The position numbers were made by a program, and so were the translations under genes. This document shows, one piece after another, positions 24,487 to 33,459 of a DNA stretch of 64,000 nt (within the stretch, counting starts at the first letter, position 1; every line of letters begins with the position of its first letter). This stretch comes from Acidiphilium multivorum AIU301 (lineage in GTDB: Bacteria; Pseudomonadota; Alphaproteobacteria; Acetobacterales; Acetobacteraceae): positions 2,853,001 through 2,917,000 of the forward strand of contig NC_015186.1 in the NCBI RefSeq assembly GCF_000202835.1, given 5' to 3'. The notes under the pieces are model-generated. The model was not told the DNA's origin, did not search any database, and saw only the letters and a list, made by a program, of their open reading frames with translations.

Positions 24487-25059
24487 ATGAAACGTCGTAC
24501 CGTTGCCGCTGGACTCGGCGGGCTTATTTCTGGCTGGCTCGCGCTTGTCGGGTTCGGTCGCAAAGAGGCTCTTGCCGACTCATCTGGAGACGCCACCGGA
24601 GGCATGATGGGTGGAATGATGTCCGGCAATGGCATGCAGGACATGATGTCGCGCGGCAACATGATGGGGCCGATGAAGCTCGGCATGCAACTGTTCGAAC
24701 GCCATGCGGAAATCCAGCGCGCCACCGAATATCTGCCGAACGGCATCATCGATGCCACGGCTTCGAGCAACCCCAAAACCGCTGGCATCATCCAGGCGCA
24801 TGTGATCGAAATGTATAATCGCATGGCGGCCAACCGGCCGTTCAATTACATGATGAGCCCCAGTGCCAGCACGATGTTGCAGAACGCCGATAAATATCAG
24901 CGCTCATACCGCCTGTTGCCGACCGGCATCGAAGTGACCGAGACCTCGGATGATCCGGAAATGGTCAAGGTGATCTACGCTCATGCCAAAGAGCTTGATC
25001 GTTTTGCCAAAGAGGGCATGCCCGCCATGATGCGCGGTATGATGGGTAACAGGATGTAG
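24487..25059 (+). CDS. Exported Met-rich protein with a duplicated helical domain
   Basis: A 190-residue protein. The N-terminus MKRRTVAAGLGGLISGWLAL is a Tat-like signal. A Met/Gly-rich linker (GGMMGGMMSGNGMQDMM) leads to two related segments of about 45 residues: one with LPNGIIDATASSNPKTAGIIQAH, the other with LPTGIEVTETSDDPEMVKVIYAH, each headed by a helix and ending at a His. A Met-rich end follows (MPAMMRGMMGNRM). The ATG at 24487 is chosen over 24478 because AAGGA lies 8 bases before it. I do not know the family; metal or heme binding through the two His-ended repeats is a guess. The 25060-25295 gap that follows holds nothing recognised. Confidence 0.75.
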   Translation: MKRRTVAAGLGGLISGWLALVGFGRKEALADSSGDATGGMMGGMMSGNGMQDMMSRGNMMGPMKLGMQLFERHAEIQRATEYLPNGIIDATASSNPKTAGIIQAHVIEMYNRMAANRPFNYMMSPSASTMLQNADKYQRSYRLLPTGIEVTETSDDPEMVKVIYAHAKELDRFAKEGMPAMMRGMMGNRM

Positions 25060-25295
25060 CGATCAGGGAGCGTCAGATTGTTGATAGGCAGGACGACGCA
25101 AAAGAAGGGATGGCCGAGAACACCGGCTTAATTTGGCTCGCGTCAGCAACAATAGTATTGGTGATTACCTGTGAATCGAATCAGCTCGCATCGCTCAGAA
25201 AGGAAGAAACCCATTACTAATCACAAGATCACTTCTGTCGCCATTTCGATTGCCATCGGCATGTGATCGGCGAATTAAGGCTTAAATCCGACTCG

Positions 25296-26787
25296 AGAGT
25301 CCAAGGTTCTGCGGGGGCTCCGGCTCAGGAGGCTAACCGGAATACCTCCATTTTATCGGGATCCTGTCGTTCGACGACGAATTTTGCGAAGTTGTTGCCT
25401 GAGGCGGCATTCATGAGAAATTCCGGCATGCTGTGGCGCAGGGCATTGGCCACGACCAACTCCGAGGGCGGGATGCCGGGCCCAGCCAGGAGCCGAAGGA
25501 GGCCCAGACGCGCTGCGGGAAGGCGACGGCCAGGTACTGAAGCAGCCCCTGGCAGACGACAGCCGCCTGGATGAAGACGTGGTAGGCATGCAGCTTGCGC
25601 CTGACGGCGTCGCGGTATTCGGGCGACGCGCGATGGAGGTGCTGGTTGCCGCTGCGGCGGCGCACCGGCTTCATGTCGGACATCCAGAAGTGGTAGCTGA
25701 ACGAGCCGATCAGCCGCACCGCCTGCTTGAACGTATGCTCGATCTTGAAGCGCAGGCCGTAGAGACGAATGATCTCGATGGCCGCCAAGGACGTGTCGGT
25801 GCACATCAGGAGGCACGAGCCTCTGGTGGGATGGATCACCGCGACGAAACGCACGAGCCGGCCAGCCGGGCGCCACAGCAGGTCGCGGACCTTATATTGG
25901 ATGACCACCTGGTGCTCGCCGTAGACGGGACTTTTGGCCTGTTGGCGGCCCTTGGACTCTTCCAGCAGCGACCTGAGCCTGACCTTGCGGCCATAGACCT
26001 TGGGCCTGCCCCTCTTTCGCGGGCCGGGCTGCTGATGGACGGTGTAGGCGACGGCGTTGGACTTCACCCGGGTGACCAAATGATTGTCCTGCTCGAGCAA
26101 GCCGGCGACGATCTTGCCCGCGGCGTAGTAGGCGTCGGCGACGAAGTAGCAGGGTTGAGCGATGGCGACGATGCCGAGCAGGGCGAGCATCTTGTCGAGC
26201 AAGGTGCGGCGGTCGCGATTGGACCACAGCACGCCCTCGTGGATTCGAACGGCGAGCGGCACGGCGAAGACGCTGGCGGCGGCGTGAACCAGCAGGCTGA
26301 CGGCCTGGAGGGAGTGTCCCATGATGTATTCGGGCTTGGTGTTCGACTCGGACTGCTGATGCAGGAGTTTGACCCCCGGCATCTTGCGGCCGCGCTTCGG
26401 TACCTTGATGCCGTCGCCGACCACGACATACCGGCCGTTGATGCGCAGCGGCTGCGGGAACAGCCGCAGCACCGCCTGGGTCCACAGCGCGGTAAGACGG
26501 TCGAGCTTCACCGCGGGGCTGTGAAAGTGATCGACCAGCTTGTTGTAGAAGCGGGCGTCGAGCTTCAGCGCGCGCACCAGGCTGGTCACGCCGAGCAATT
26601 CGGTACGCACGGTGAAGCCTGCGACGGCGGTGGCGAACCAAAGGAAGGTGCGCAGGCGGGAGAACGCCGGGCGCAGCCGCCAGATCGCGTTCCACCAGGG
26701 TATCCACAGTGACATCGGGGCCGCCTCGCTGCTGTTGTTGATGAACAGTGTGCGTACCCCGGGAATCACTGTAACAATGTTGACTCT
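25296..26787. mobile_element. Insertion sequence with a DDE transposase, ends approximate
   Basis: About 1.49 kb. Imperfect inverted ends are seen: AGAGTCCAAGGTTCTG on the left and AGAGTCAACATTGTTACAG (reverse strand) on the right. I could not find a convincing target duplication. The transposase inside is frameshifted near its 3' end. The family is not certain (IS4/IS701-like fold by eye). Confidence 0.6.
25325..26715 (-). pseudogene. IS transposase with a C-terminal frameshift
   Basis: The ATG at 26715 begins MSLWIPWWNAIWRLRPAFSR. A DDE-type core is visible: VVVGDGIKVPKRGRKMPGVK, a second acidic position in CYFVADAYYAAG, and RLYGLRFKIEHTFKQAVRL as the likely Glu region. At about 25480 the conserved ending (GIPPSELVVANALRHSMPEF to the stop at 25325) lies in another frame, as expected for a one-base deletion in GGGCCC. 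No slippery heptamer is in phase there, so loss of function is more likely than programmed frameshifting. The frame is open upstream to 27123, but that part is not transposase. Confidence 0.75.
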
Positions 26788-26831
26788 ATCGTGAGTCTCG
26801 CCACAATGGCCGGCGATGCTATCCTGACCCC

Positions 26832-27215
26832 ATGGGCAAGCGGCGCGCGAAACACCCGTTCGAGGATAACCCCGGCATCGACGGCTTTCTCGCATGGATG
26901 GACGCACCCGAGGGACAACAGTCGATCGAGGCATTGGATCTGGTGTTCGATGCATTGGAACATGCCGGCGTCGACGCCGGGCAGCGCAAGATCGTCTGGG
27001 CCGACGGAAAACGGCTATCGATCGAGCAGTCGGCGGAGCGTATTCACGCCGAGCATCCGGACGTGTCTCGCGACCTGATCGAAACTCACGTACTGGGTTG
27101 GCTGGAAAGCTGTGCGCCGGCAACCTACTCGGAACGCCAGATCGAGGAACTCGACCGGATCATCGAACCCTGGCTCGACGACTATGAGCGCACGTCACGA
27201 GCCGCCAGAAAGTAG
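26832..27215 (+). CDS. Hypothetical acidic protein
   Basis: A 127-residue soluble protein, rich in Asp, Glu and Trp (FLAWMDAPEGQQSIEALDLVFDALEH; VLGWLESC). No motif or family recognised. The segment near residues 67-80 (SIEQSAERIHAEHPD) looks like a helix pair. It lies between the IS end and lgt on the same strand, 66 bases before lgt. The coding pattern and lack of a better overlapping frame support it as a gene. Confidence 0.6.
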   Translation: MGKRRAKHPFEDNPGIDGFLAWMDAPEGQQSIEALDLVFDALEHAGVDAGQRKIVWADGKRLSIEQSAERIHAEHPDVSRDLIETHVLGWLESCAPATYSERQIEELDRIIEPWLDDYERTSRAARK

Positions 27216-27281
27216 CCGAGAACTCGGCACTCTCGAGATCCGACATCGGATGGAATATTCTCCGGAGCTATGGAGCTATCG

Positions 27282-28109
27282 ATGAATCATGTGTATGTCT
27301 GGCCGCATTTCGATCCTATCCTGGTGAAATTCGGCCCGTTTGCCATTCATTATTATGCGCTTGCCTACATCACGGCGCTGGTCGTCGGCTGGCGGCTGAT
27401 GCGCCGCCTGGTACGCGAAAAGCCGACGGTCGCGACTCATGAGCAGGTTGACGATTTTCTGTCATGGGCAACGCTGGGCGTCGTTCTCGGCGGACGGATC
27501 GGCTATATTCTGTTCTATCAGCCGGTCTATTTTCTCCACCATCTCGACCGCACTTACGCCGTATGGGACGGGGGAATGAGCTTTCATGGCGGGCTGATCG
27601 GCGTTGCGGTCGCGATCCTGATTTATTGCCACCGGCGGGGTCTCGATCCGTGGCAGTTCGCCGATCGGGTTGCCGTACCGGTGCCAATCGGGCTGTTTTT
27701 AGGTCGGATCGCCAATTTCATCAATGGCGAGTTATGGGGACGCCCAGCGCCCGCTTGGTTTCCGTTTCGCATGATCTACCCGCAATCCGGGTCTGACGTG
27801 CCGCGCTATCCGTCGGAACTGATCGAAGCGACTTTGGAAGGACTGGTTCTATTCATCGTACTTTATACGGTATCACGCAGCGAGCGGATACGCAGCCAAC
27901 CCGGCTATCTCGCAGGGATATTCGTAATGGGCTACGGGATTGCGCGGACCACGGCGGAGTTTTTCCGCCAGCCAGACTGGTTTCTCGGCTACCTGATGTT
28001 CGGCTTGACTATGGGCCAATTGCTGTCGATTCCGATGATCGCGATCGGCGCGGTCATGATCTGGCGGGCGCGCCGTGCTGCCCGAACTCAGACAGCCCTA
28101 ACAGCGTGA
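27282..28109 (+). CDS. lgt: Prolipoprotein diacylglyceryl transferase
   Basis: A 275-residue inner-membrane enzyme that adds diacylglycerol to the lipobox Cys of prolipoproteins. Family motifs: FAIHYYALAYITALVVGW, GGRIGYILFYQP, the active-site MSFHGGLIG, and the Lgt signature GRIANFINGELWGRP, with about seven helices. The ATG at 27282 (GGAG 8 bases upstream) is preferred to an in-frame ATG at 27270; both are possible. Chromosomal lgt is normally single and essential, so this is presumably an extra, mobile copy. Confidence 0.93.
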   Translation: MNHVYVWPHFDPILVKFGPFAIHYYALAYITALVVGWRLMRRLVREKPTVATHEQVDDFLSWATLGVVLGGRIGYILFYQPVYFLHHLDRTYAVWDGGMSFHGGLIGVAVAILIYCHRRGLDPWQFADRVAVPVPIGLFLGRIANFINGELWGRPAPAWFPFRMIYPQSGSDVPRYPSELIEATLEGLVLFIVLYTVSRSERIRSQPGYLAGIFVMGYGIARTTAEFFRQPDWFLGYLMFGLTMGQLLSIPMIAIGAVMIWRARRAARTQTALTA

Positions 28110-28256
28110 TCCGGTCTGAAGGTCGCCGCCAGTCCAGATACAAGGCGAAGATTGGCCCCGCAGTGACGGTCATATCAATGTGAGGCACGGGCGGCATCAT
28201 GGGGAATGTCCTTTAACGTTGTGCTCCGATCATCAGTAGTACCTGTGGATAGCGAA

Positions 28257-29255
28257 TCAAAGCCACGGAGTAACGGGCAGGTTCTTACCGCGCAGGAATT
28301 CGGGGTTGAACAGTTTGGTCTGATAACGCGCGCCACCGTCGCATAGGATCGTGACCACTGTATGCCCGGAGCCAAGATCGCGGGCGATGCGAATCGCCGC
28401 GGCGACGTTGACCCCCGTCGATCCGCCAACCGAAAGCCCCTCGTGGATCATGAGATCGAAGACCTGTTCCAGTGCCTCCGCGTCGGGAATTTTCAACGCA
28501 TCGTCGATCGGCGCGCCGTCCAGATTGGCGGTGACGCGCGACTGGCCAATTCCCTCGGTGATCGATGAACCGCTCGGCGTGAGATCGCCAGATTTCACCC
28601 ACCCGTGCAGTCCGCTGCCCTCCGGGTCCGCCAGCACGATCCGCACCTCCTTGCGGCACGCCTTCAGGGCCATGCCGACACCGGCCAGCGTTCCGCCGGT
28701 GCCGCAGGAGCAGGTAAACGCGTCGACGCGGCCGCCGGTTTGCGCCCAGATTTCGGCGCCGGTGGTCAGACGATGACCTTCCCGGTTCGCGATGTTGTCG
28801 AACTGATTGGCCCAGAAACCGCCGATTTCCTCGGCGATCCGTCGCGAGACATGCACGTAATTGCCCGGATCGCGGTAGGGTTTCGCGGGCACCAGCCGGA
28901 GATCGGCACCGATCATCCGCAGGAAGTCGATCTTTTCCCTGCTCTGGGTCTCCGGCATCACGACGACCGACCGGTAGCCGCGCGCATTGGCGACGAGGGT
29001 CAGCCCGATTCCGGTGTTGCCGGCGGTCCCTTCGACGATGGTACCGCCCGGCCGCAGCGCGCCCGTCCGCTCCGCGTCCTCGATGATGGCGATGGCGGCA
29101 CGGTCCTTCACCGAGCCGCCGGGATTCATGAATTCCGCCTTGCCAAGAATGTCGCAGCCGGTCGCGGCGGAAGCCCGCTTCAGCCGGATCAGCGGCGTGT
29201 TGCCGATCGCGCCGACCAGTCCGTCGGCGATCGTGGTCTCATTCACCGTATGCAC
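28257..29255 (-). CDS. cysK: Cysteine synthase (O-acetylserine sulfhydrylase type)
   Basis: A 332-residue PLP enzyme forming cysteine from O-acetylserine and sulfide. Motifs: the PLP Lys in NPGGSVKDRAA, the substrate loop GTAGNTGIG, the phosphate loop CGTGGTLAG, and SVGGSTGVN near the C-terminus. The GTG at 29255 is chosen because GAGGAA lies just upstream and the product has normal length; the frame is open further upstream. It is divergent from copA, and a CueR-type promoter at 29373-29403 points at it, so copper-induced thiol supply is inferred. Confidence 0.9.
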   Translation of the reverse strand: MHTVNETTIADGLVGAIGNTPLIRLKRASAATGCDILGKAEFMNPGGSVKDRAAIAIIEDAERTGALRPGGTIVEGTAGNTGIGLTLVANARGYRSVVVMPETQSREKIDFLRMIGADLRLVPAKPYRDPGNYVHVSRRIAEEIGGFWANQFDNIANREGHRLTTGAEIWAQTGGRVDAFTCSCGTGGTLAGVGMALKACRKEVRIVLADPEGSGLHGWVKSGDLTPSGSSITEGIGQSRVTANLDGAPIDDALKIPDAEALEQVFDLMIHEGLSVGGSTGVNVAAAIRIARDLGSGHTVVTILCDGGARYQTKLFNPEFLRGKNLPVTPWL

Positions 29256-29372
29256 TGCGTTCCTCTTGTTCGGTTGACGTGTTTTGAATCCAGTGTGTAG
29301 CAGTCCTAACCTGCGGGACGTTCGGGGGCGATGCCGGAGTAAGATATGTTCGAGCATGTGGGCACGCAAACA

Positions 29373-29403
29373 AATGTGGGGCTTCCAACGCAGGAAGGGT
29401 CAA
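29373..29403 (-). promoter_or_regulatory. CueR-type promoter directed at the cysteine synthase gene
   Basis: Minus strand: -35 TTGACC (29398-29403), perfect dyad CTTCC-TGCGTT-GGAAG (29382-29397), spacer of exactly 19 bp, -10-like CACATT (29373-29378). This is the layout of CueR-controlled promoters. It would leave a leader of about 110 bases before the GTG at 29255. Confidence 0.6.
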
Positions 29404-29467
29404 GACCTGTTCCTTCCCCTGAAGAACCCGAGATTTCCCGCTGAGCTCCGTGCGGTGAGTTTAAGGC

Positions 29468-29498
29468 TTGACCTTCCTATTGTAGGAACCTGTAACCA
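29468..29498 (+). promoter_or_regulatory. CueR-type promoter of copA
   Basis: Plus strand: -35 TTGACC (29468-29473), perfect dyad TTCCTA-TTG-TAGGAA (29474-29488), spacer of 19 bp, -10-like TAACCA (29493-29498). It is directed at copA and at cueR, which follows copA. Confidence 0.7.
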
Positions 29499-29553
29499 TG
29501 GATTTGCTACCGGTGATCAGATCCGGTGTCGATTCAGTTGAAAGATTCTTACG

Positions 29554-31860
29554 ATGCTTGAAACGGCTCTGCCCAGCCGCCATCCCAGCCGCCGCCAAAT
29601 GGATGTCCTCGATCTCGGCATTGAGGGCATGACCTGCGCCTCCTGCGTGGGGCGAGTCGAAAAGGCGATCCGCAGACTGCCGGGCGTTGCCACCGTGGCG
29701 GTCAATCTCGGCACTGAACGGGTGCGGGTAACGGGTGCGGACGTCGATGCGTCGACATTGATCGCTGCCATCGAAAAGGCGGGCTATGGTGCGCACGCGA
29801 TCCCGGAGGGTGGCGATGCGGATGCGGAAGCAGCGAAACGGCAAGAGACGCAGCGCGAACTGATTCATGCCGGCATCGCCGCCGCGTTGACTGCACCACT
29901 TCTCGTTGCAATGATCCTCCACGTTGCAGGGGTGAGCATAGCACTTCCAGGCTGGGTGGAGCTTGTCCTTGCTACTCCGGTGCAGTTCTGGCTCGGCGCG
30001 CGATTCTACCGCGCAGGCTGGACGGCAGTGCGGGCTCATACCGGCAACATGGACCTGCTGGTCGCGCTTGGCACTTCAGCGGCTTATCTTCTCAGCCTCT
30101 ACATGCTCCTGAGATCCTGGACTTATGGCGGCACGCCGACGCTCTATTTCGATTCGTCCGCGATCGTCATTACGCTTATTCTGTTCGGCAAGTGGCTGGA
30201 GGCTCGCGCCAAGCGGCAGACTGGCGCAGCTCTGCGAGCACTGTCCGCGCTACGGCCAGAGCGCGCGCGGCTGCGTGCCACCGACGGTTCAGAGCGGGAG
30301 GTGTCGATTGACAGGGTCGCCGTGGGGAATCTTGTAGTGGTATGGCCAGGCGAGCGGATTCCCGTCGATGGCCTGATCCGTGAGGGTGAGAGTTCGGCCG
30401 ACGAATCGATGCTGACGGGGGAAAGCTTGCCGGTGACCAAGTGTGTGGGTCACAAGGTCACTGGCGGCGCAATCAATGGCGACGGTCTCTTGCTCATCGA
30501 AACCACGGCGGTAGGCGCCGAATCAACGCTCGCGCGCATCGTCCGATTGGTGGAGAATGCGCAGGCGGCCAAGGCGCCGATCCAGAAGCAGGTCGATCGG
30601 GTTGCCGCCGTTTTCGTACCGGTCGTGCTCGTTATCGCCTGGATCGCTTTTGTGGGGTGGTGGCTCGTCACCGGCGATATCGAGCAGGCAATCTTGAGCG
30701 CAGTTGCTGTCCTCGTCATTGCTTGCCCGTGTTCCCTTGGCCTCGCTACCCCGACCGCAGTCATGGCGGGAACCGGGGTTGCGGCCCGATACGGAATCTT
30801 GATCAAGGATGCCGAAACGCTGGAGGAAGCACACGGCATTGACACCGTGGCCTTCGATAAGACCGGCACCTTGACCGAAGGCAACCCATCTATAATCGCT
30901 CTCGAGCCCGCCGACGGGCTCAACGGCTTCGAATTGCTGCGTCTCGCCGCAGCCGTACAGCATGGCAGCGAACATCCTCTCGCCAAGGCCGTGCCCACAA
31001 GGGCGGAAGCCGAAGGTGTACGGGCGCCTACGGCAACCGCTGTAAAAGCTCTGCCGGGTCGCGGCATTACCGCCATGGTCGAGGGCCGCAACCTCGTGCT
31101 CGGAAGCAGCCGGTTGCTGTCCGAGCACGGCATCGATGCCGACGCACTTGCCGGGCGTGCCGAAGCCCTGCAACGTGAGGGTCGCACTGTGTCCTGGTTG
31201 CTTGATGTTAGCACAACGACCCCGCGCGTCCTTGGCCTGATCGGCTTCGGCGACGCGCTGAAGCCGACGGCGCATGACGCCGTCGGCTCTCTGCGTGCCA
31301 TGGGCTTGCGCGTCATAATGCTGACCGGGGACAACCAGGGCAGCGCCGACGCCGCAGCCCGAATTCTCGGTATCGACGAGGCGATTGCCGAGATCCTGCC
31401 CGAGCACAAAACGGATGTCGTGAATGAACTCCGGCGTGCCGGCCGCAAGGTTGCGATGGTCGGAGATGGCGTCAACGATGCACCGGCGCTTGCCGCCGCC
31501 CACGTCGGCATCGCCATGTCGACCGGCTCCGACGTCGCTATCCACACGGCGGGGATCACGCTGATGCGCGGCGATCCGGCCCTGGTGGCGGCCGCGCTTG
31601 ATATATCACGCGCGACTTTCAGCAAGATTCGTCAGGGACTGTTCTGGGCATTCATCTACAATGTCGTTGGTCTTCCGCTTGCGGCGCTCGGTTATCTCAG
31701 CCCGGTGGTTGCTGGCGCCGCCATGGCGTTTTCGAGCGTCAGCGTCGTATCAAATGCGCTCCTGCTGCGCCGCTGGCACCCGAGAGGCAGCACGGTTTCG
31801 CGAATCACCGGTGCCTCGGCCCTCCCGCGAGGCCGTCTGATCGAGAAAGCAGCAGAATGA
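29554..31860 (+). CDS. copA: Copper-exporting P1B-1 ATPase CopA
   Basis: A 768-residue Cu(I) exporter. One HMA domain with GMTCASC (C28, C31) is followed by eight helices, the actuator TGESLPVTK, the CPC motif near residues 391-393 ([14 protein letters not shown]), DKTGTLTEG near 435, SEHPLAKA and [18 protein letters not shown] 29554 is the longest start; ATG 29599 ([10 protein letters not shown]) is also possible. A CueR-type promoter lies upstream, and the stop overlaps the cueR start (ATGA). Confidence 0.95.
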   Translation: MLETALPSRHPSRRQMDVLDLGIEGMTCASCVGRVEKAIRRLPGVATVAVNLGTERVRVTGADVDASTLIAAIEKAGYGAHAIPEGGDADAEAAKRQETQRELIHAGIAAALTAPLLVAMILHVAGVSIALPGWVELVLATPVQFWLGARFYRAGWTAVRAHTGNMDLLVALGTSAAYLLSLYMLLRSWTYGGTPTLYFDSSAIVITLILFGKWLEARAKRQTGAALRALSALRPERARLRATDGSEREVSIDRVAVGNLVVVWPGERIPVDGLIREGESSADESMLTGESLPVTKCVGHKVTGGAINGDGLLLIETTAVGAESTLARIVRLVENAQAAKAPIQKQVDRVAAVFVPVVLVIAWIAFVGWWLVTGDIEQAILSAVAVLVIACPCSLGLATPTAVMAGTGVAARYGILIKDAETLEEAHGIDTVAFDKTGTLTEGNPSIIALEPADGLNGFELLRLAAAVQHGSEHPLAKAVPTRAEAEGVRAPTATAVKALPGRGITAMVEGRNLVLGSSRLLSEHGIDADALAGRAEALQREGRTVSWLLDVSTTTPRVLGLIGFGDALKPTAHDAVGSLRAMGLRVIMLTGDNQGSADAAARILGIDEAIAEILPEHKTDVVNELRRAGRKVAMVGDGVNDAPALAAAHVGIAMSTGSDVAIHTAGITLMRGDPALVAAALDISRATFSKIRQGLFWAFIYNVVGLPLAALGYLSPVVAGAAMAFSSVSVVSNALLLRRWHPRGSTVSRITGASALPRGRLIEKAAE

Positions 31861-32333
31861 CCTCTATGACGATCGGCGACGCCGCGAAAGCCTCCGGCGT
31901 TCCTGCCAAAATGATCCGTTACTACGAAAGCATCGGTCTTATCCCGAAAGCCGTTCGAAACGATAGTGGCTATCGCTACTACGCGATTACCGATGTCCAC
32001 ACGCTCCGCTTCATTCGCCGTGGCCGCGATCTCGGATTTTCGATCGACGCTATCATGCGGCTACTGGCCCTCTGGCGAGACCACCACCGTGCGAGTGCCG
32101 ACGTCAAGCGGATTGCTCTCGACCACGCCGCCGCGTTGCGGAGCAAAATCGCGGATCTCGAGGCCATGCTAGGTCCGATTGAATATCTGGCCGATCATTG
32201 CCAAGGCGACCATCGGCCAGATTGTCCGATCATGGATGACCTCGCGGATCACGTCGCGCGCTCCGAGCATGAGGCACGAGAAACACGCCCCCGCCACACC
32301 AAAACCACCCAACGGCGCGGCGTTTCCACGTGA
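31857..32333 (+). CDS. cueR: CueR-type copper-responsive MerR regulator
   Basis: A 158-residue MerR-family activator ([21 protein letters not shown]). The metal loop CQGDHRPDC places cysteines at 115 and 123, 8 apart as in E. coli CueR (112 and 120). Ser80 lies 35 residues before the first Cys, the place of CueR Ser77, which is Cys in Hg and Zn sensors. This points to a monovalent metal, Cu(I) or Ag(I). It is co-transcribed with copA. Two CueR-type promoters lie 2.4 kb upstream. The 247-bp gap to 32580 holds only short open frames that I do not trust. Confidence 0.92.
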   Translation: MTSMTIGDAAKASGVPAKMIRYYESIGLIPKAVRNDSGYRYYAITDVHTLRFIRRGRDLGFSIDAIMRLLALWRDHHRASADVKRIALDHAAALRSKIADLEAMLGPIEYLADHCQGDHRPDCPIMDDLADHVARSEHEARETRPRHTKTTQRRGVST

Positions 32334-32580
32334 CGCGTCAAGGATCAGCGTGGTTCTCCGCTTTTCCCGCCGTTTATCGGAGCGGGTACTCGATAGGGTG
32401 CGTCAATAGAACTTTAATGACAAAGCACGACTTTCGCGAATCGGTGGTGACTGCCGCGACGATGGGAGCCTGCCCGATGAAGAACCGGAAACGTTTAATC
32501 ATCCTTGGGAGATTGCCATGATTAGCCCGTTATCCCGTCGGACCCTGCCGACCCGTTCGGCAACGGTCTGAGGCGGTTTC

Positions 32581-33144
32581 ATGGCGACATCACAAATCTC
32601 CCGCCGATTGATGCTCGGTATTCCGCTCGCCACCGTGGCGGTGGGCGGGATCGGGTTCTACGCGCTCTTGGAACGGATGCGCACCGGCACTTACAACCCG
32701 CAGGCGTTCAACAATCCGCTGGTCGGTCACAAAGTGCCTCCTTTCACTCTGCCGGGGGTCGATGGCAACAAAGGGTTCGACCAGGCTGCGCTGGTTGCCC
32801 AGAAGCGCCCGGTGCTGGTCAATTTCTTTGCGTCCTGGTGCGTCGCCTGTAAGGCGGAGGCGCCGTATCTCGTCGGCATCGCGAAATCGGGGCTGGATAT
32901 CTGGGGCATCGCCTACCAGGACAAACCGAAACCGCTCGCACTGTATCTCGCAGAATACGGCAACCCGTATCGGCGGATTGCGTCCGATCTGAGCGGACGG
33001 GTCGCGATCAACTGGGGGGTCTATGGCGTGCCGGAAAGTTTCCTGGTCACTCCTGGTGGCATGGTGCGCTGGCATACTGCCGGGCCTCTGTTCCCAGAGA
33101 TCATCGAAAATCAGCTTAAACCCGCCTTGCGCCTCTTGTCGTAA
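32581..33144 (+). CDS. CcmG/DsbE-like periplasmic thioredoxin
   Basis: A 187-residue membrane-anchored thioredoxin: N-terminal helix (LMLGIPLATVAVGGIGFYAL), then LVGHKVPPFTLPGVDG, the active site FFASWCVACKAEAPYL, IWGIAYQDKP and YGVPESFLVTPGG. This is the CcmG/DsbE pattern, used in cytochrome c maturation to reduce apocytochrome or heme-handling thiols. No other ccm gene is in the window, so here it may serve copper-protein assembly. It is followed by a second thioredoxin-like gene. Confidence 0.88.
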   Translation: MATSQISRRLMLGIPLATVAVGGIGFYALLERMRTGTYNPQAFNNPLVGHKVPPFTLPGVDGNKGFDQAALVAQKRPVLVNFFASWCVACKAEAPYLVGIAKSGLDIWGIAYQDKPKPLALYLAEYGNPYRRIASDLSGRVAINWGVYGVPESFLVTPGGMVRWHTAGPLFPEIIENQLKPALRLLS

Positions 33145-33450
33145 GTGCCGCGCCATGATGGGTAATGCCATGAAGAAAACGGCTCGGCCATGAAGCCGGT
33201 CTCGCGACGATCATTATTCGGCTTGGTAGGTATGCCGGCTGTCGGCTGGATGACGCCGAGTGCGCAGGCCGCCCAGAGCGCGCTACCTCCAGCGTTCTAC
33301 AGCTACGATGGTCAGTACACTCAAATTGTCCCGGAACGGCCGGTGCCGACCAAGCCGATCGTGACCACCGGCGGCAGTACCATCGACTTCCAGCGCCTGC
33401 GCGGCAGCGTCGTTCTCGTCAATTTCTGGGCAACCTGGTGTGTACCCTGC

Positions 33451-33459
33451 GTCTATGAG
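33451..33459. repeat. 9-bp target duplication, left copy
   Basis: GTCTATGAG, identical to 34909-34917 on the other side of the IS4-type element. Confidence 0.9.

Noticed and set aside
26782-26797. GACTC-TATCGT-GAGTC dyad next to a TTGACT box, resembling a MerR-type operator.
   Set aside because: The dyad overlaps the -35 box instead of filling the spacer, and it straddles the probable IS end, so it looks accidental.
26716-27123. N-terminal extension of the IS transposase to 570 residues.
   Set aside because: It crosses the inferred IS end and reads antisense to the hypothetical gene at 26832.
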